The translations under genes and the position numbers were made by a program. The notes under the pieces are model-generated. The model saw only the letters and a list, made by a program, of their open reading frames with translations, was not told the DNA's origin and searched no databases. From the NCBI RefSeq assembly GCF_000312385.1, contig NZ_HE997626.1, forward strand, positions 1,332,572 to 1,396,571: 64,000 nt of DNA. The letters run 5' to 3'. The DNA comes from Tsukamurella sp. 1534 (GTDB taxonomy: Bacteria > Actinomycetota > Actinomycetes > Mycobacteriales > Mycobacteriaceae). The stretch's first letter is position 1, and the number at the start of each line of letters is the position of its first letter. Shown piece after piece: positions 63,277-64,000 of the stretch.

Positions 63277-64000
63277 TCACCGACGATGCATTCCCGCCGC
63301 AGCGGCCACGTCCGCTTCGCGGGCCGCGGGATCGGGCACACTCAGTGCGCCGGCTCGATGGAGCGCCCGCAACGCGAGTGCCGCGCCGGAACCGACGATG
63401 ATGAGCACCAGCCAGATCAGCGCCGGGAACCCGAGCCGGTCCCCCAATGACATGAGCGCCCCGGTGCCGAGGTTGCCGGCCAGGATCCCCACGCCGACCA
63501 CCGTGTTGTAGAGCCCGTAGTGGGTAGCGACGAGTCGATTGCCGGAGAGGCTGACGACCGTGTCCATCTCGAATGGGAAGACGGTCGCCGTGGCTATCGC
63601 CAGGCCCGCTGCCGCCAGCAACAGCGCCGCGATGGCGGCGACCTGCCCGGTCAGCGTTGCGGTCGGCACTGCTAGTAGCGGCACGAACGCCACCGTCATG
63701 AGCGCCATCCCGAGGCTGAGGCTGCGGGTGGGCCCGAACCGGCTCCGGAACCAAGCGGTGATCCGCAGCTGCCCGGCCACGGCGATCACACCGGTTACCA
63801 CGAATACGGCCGCCACAAGGTAGGTCGACGCTTGCTCGCTGCTGGTGATCGACGCCGCGTGCAGTGGCAGCGCTAGATAGACCTGGAAAGAGAGCACGTA
63901 GGAGCCGATCATCGCGCACGAGAACAGCACGAACCGCCGGTTGCTGGCCACGGTCCGCCAGTCGGCAAGCACCGACGGCCGCGGCTCGGCTGTGGCTCTG
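63277..64000 (-). CDS. MFS transporter, 5' part outside the window
   Basis: The frame is open to the window edge (in-frame residues RATAEPRPSVLADWRTV precede the first possible GTG at 63972), so only the C-terminal half is seen. It has about six helices, with FVLFSCAMIGSYVLSFQVYL as the seventh helix region of a 12-helix carrier. FPFEMDTVVSLSGNRLVATH and YGLYNTVVGVGILAGNLGTG resemble multidrug exporters of the MdtH type. It converges on copA. Whether it is still transposon cargo cannot be judged. Confidence 0.8.
   Translation of the reverse strand, partial: RATAEPRPSVLADWRTVASNRRFVLFSCAMIGSYVLSFQVYLALPLHAASITSSEQASTYLVAAVFVVTGVIAVAGQLRITAWFRSRFGPTRSLSLGMALMTVAFVPLLAVPTATLTGQVAAIAALLLAAAGLAIATATVFPFEMDTVVSLSGNRLVATHYGLYNTVVGVGILAGNLGTGALMSLGDRLGFPALIWLVLIIVGSGAALALRALHRAGALSVPDPAAREADVAAAAGMHRR

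Larger units (their letters stand above)
33302..64000 (+). mobile_element. Tn7-like transposon inserted after dnaB, with arsenic, cadmium and copper cargo (distal end outside window)
   Basis: A complete tnsA-tnsB-tnsC-tnsD(tniQ) operon starts next to the dnaB stop and reads away from it. In Tn7 the tnsA-proximal right end lies beside the recognised attachment gene, so this arrangement points to the 3' end of dnaB as target. The cargo holds metal-resistance modules, plasmid/phage-type hypothetical genes and decayed genes. The end coordinate is only the window limit. Genes at the far right could already be chromosomal, since no left end or target duplication is visible. Confidence 0.7.

Noticed and set aside
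33302-64000. CRISPR-associated transposon (CAST)
   Set aside because: No CRISPR repeats or cas genes were seen, and the selector is a long TnsD-like protein with HTHs rather than the short CAST-type TniQ.

Overview
The window is high-GC, densely coded DNA from an actinomycete of the order Mycobacteriales. A Tsukamurella, Gordonia or Rhodococcus-like host is most likely, but the genus cannot be fixed from the sequence alone. The evidence is a ponA-like penicillin-binding protein followed by a GT-C glycosyltransferase, the rpsF-ssb-rpsR-rplI-dnaB block, a complete YrbE/Mce import operon, an MpaB-type oxygenase, and many GTG starts with 4-nt stop/start overlaps.

Region 1 (1-5310): the 3' part of a bifunctional class A PBP gene, then two GT87-like membrane glycosyltransferase paralogues pointing at each other and overlapping by 214 bp at their 3' ends.

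Region 2 (5374-28994): a lipid/sterol catabolism and uptake island. It has an aldehyde dehydrogenase, nitronate monooxygenase and crotonase, fadB and fadA, a FadD5-like acyl-CoA synthetase, an acyl-CoA dehydrogenase, an MpaB-type oxygenase, and a regulator with two TetR DNA-binding domains (Mce3R-like). These are followed by a FAD monooxygenase with its own TetR regulator, and by yrbEA-yrbEB, six mce genes and one Mce-associated membrane protein. An 18-bp palindrome (TTAGAGA-N4-TCTCTAA) recurs before several of these units, including the mce operon, and suggests one regulon. In mycobacteria the PBP gene and rpsF lie close together; here this island sits between them.

Region 3 (29154-33293): rpsF, ssb, rpsR, rplI, a small secreted protein, a promoter region with several DnaA-box-like sequences, and an intein-free dnaB.

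Region 4 (33302 to the window edge): a Tn7-like transposon end and a tnsA-tnsB-tnsC-tnsD/tniQ operon start about 10 bp after the dnaB stop. The TnsD-like protein has at least four C-terminal helix-turn-helix units. Cargo follows: a divergent tRNA-guanine-transglycosylase-like protein with a double AbrB regulator, and a full arsenic island (two ArsR, ArsI/CadI lyase, Acr3, two ArsC, a flavoprotein, an ArsN-like acetyltransferase). Next come a Cd/Zn/Co-type module (CmtR-like sensor, P1B ATPase, methyltransferase, cyclase-YHS fusion, CadD), two frameshifted small paralogues, MFS transporters, and a copper module (CsoR, YHS protein, CopZ, CopA). The far end of the element is not in the window.

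Overall, a conserved replication and ribosomal locus is flanked on one side by an imported-lipid degradation regulon and on the other by a site-specifically inserted metal-resistance transposon.
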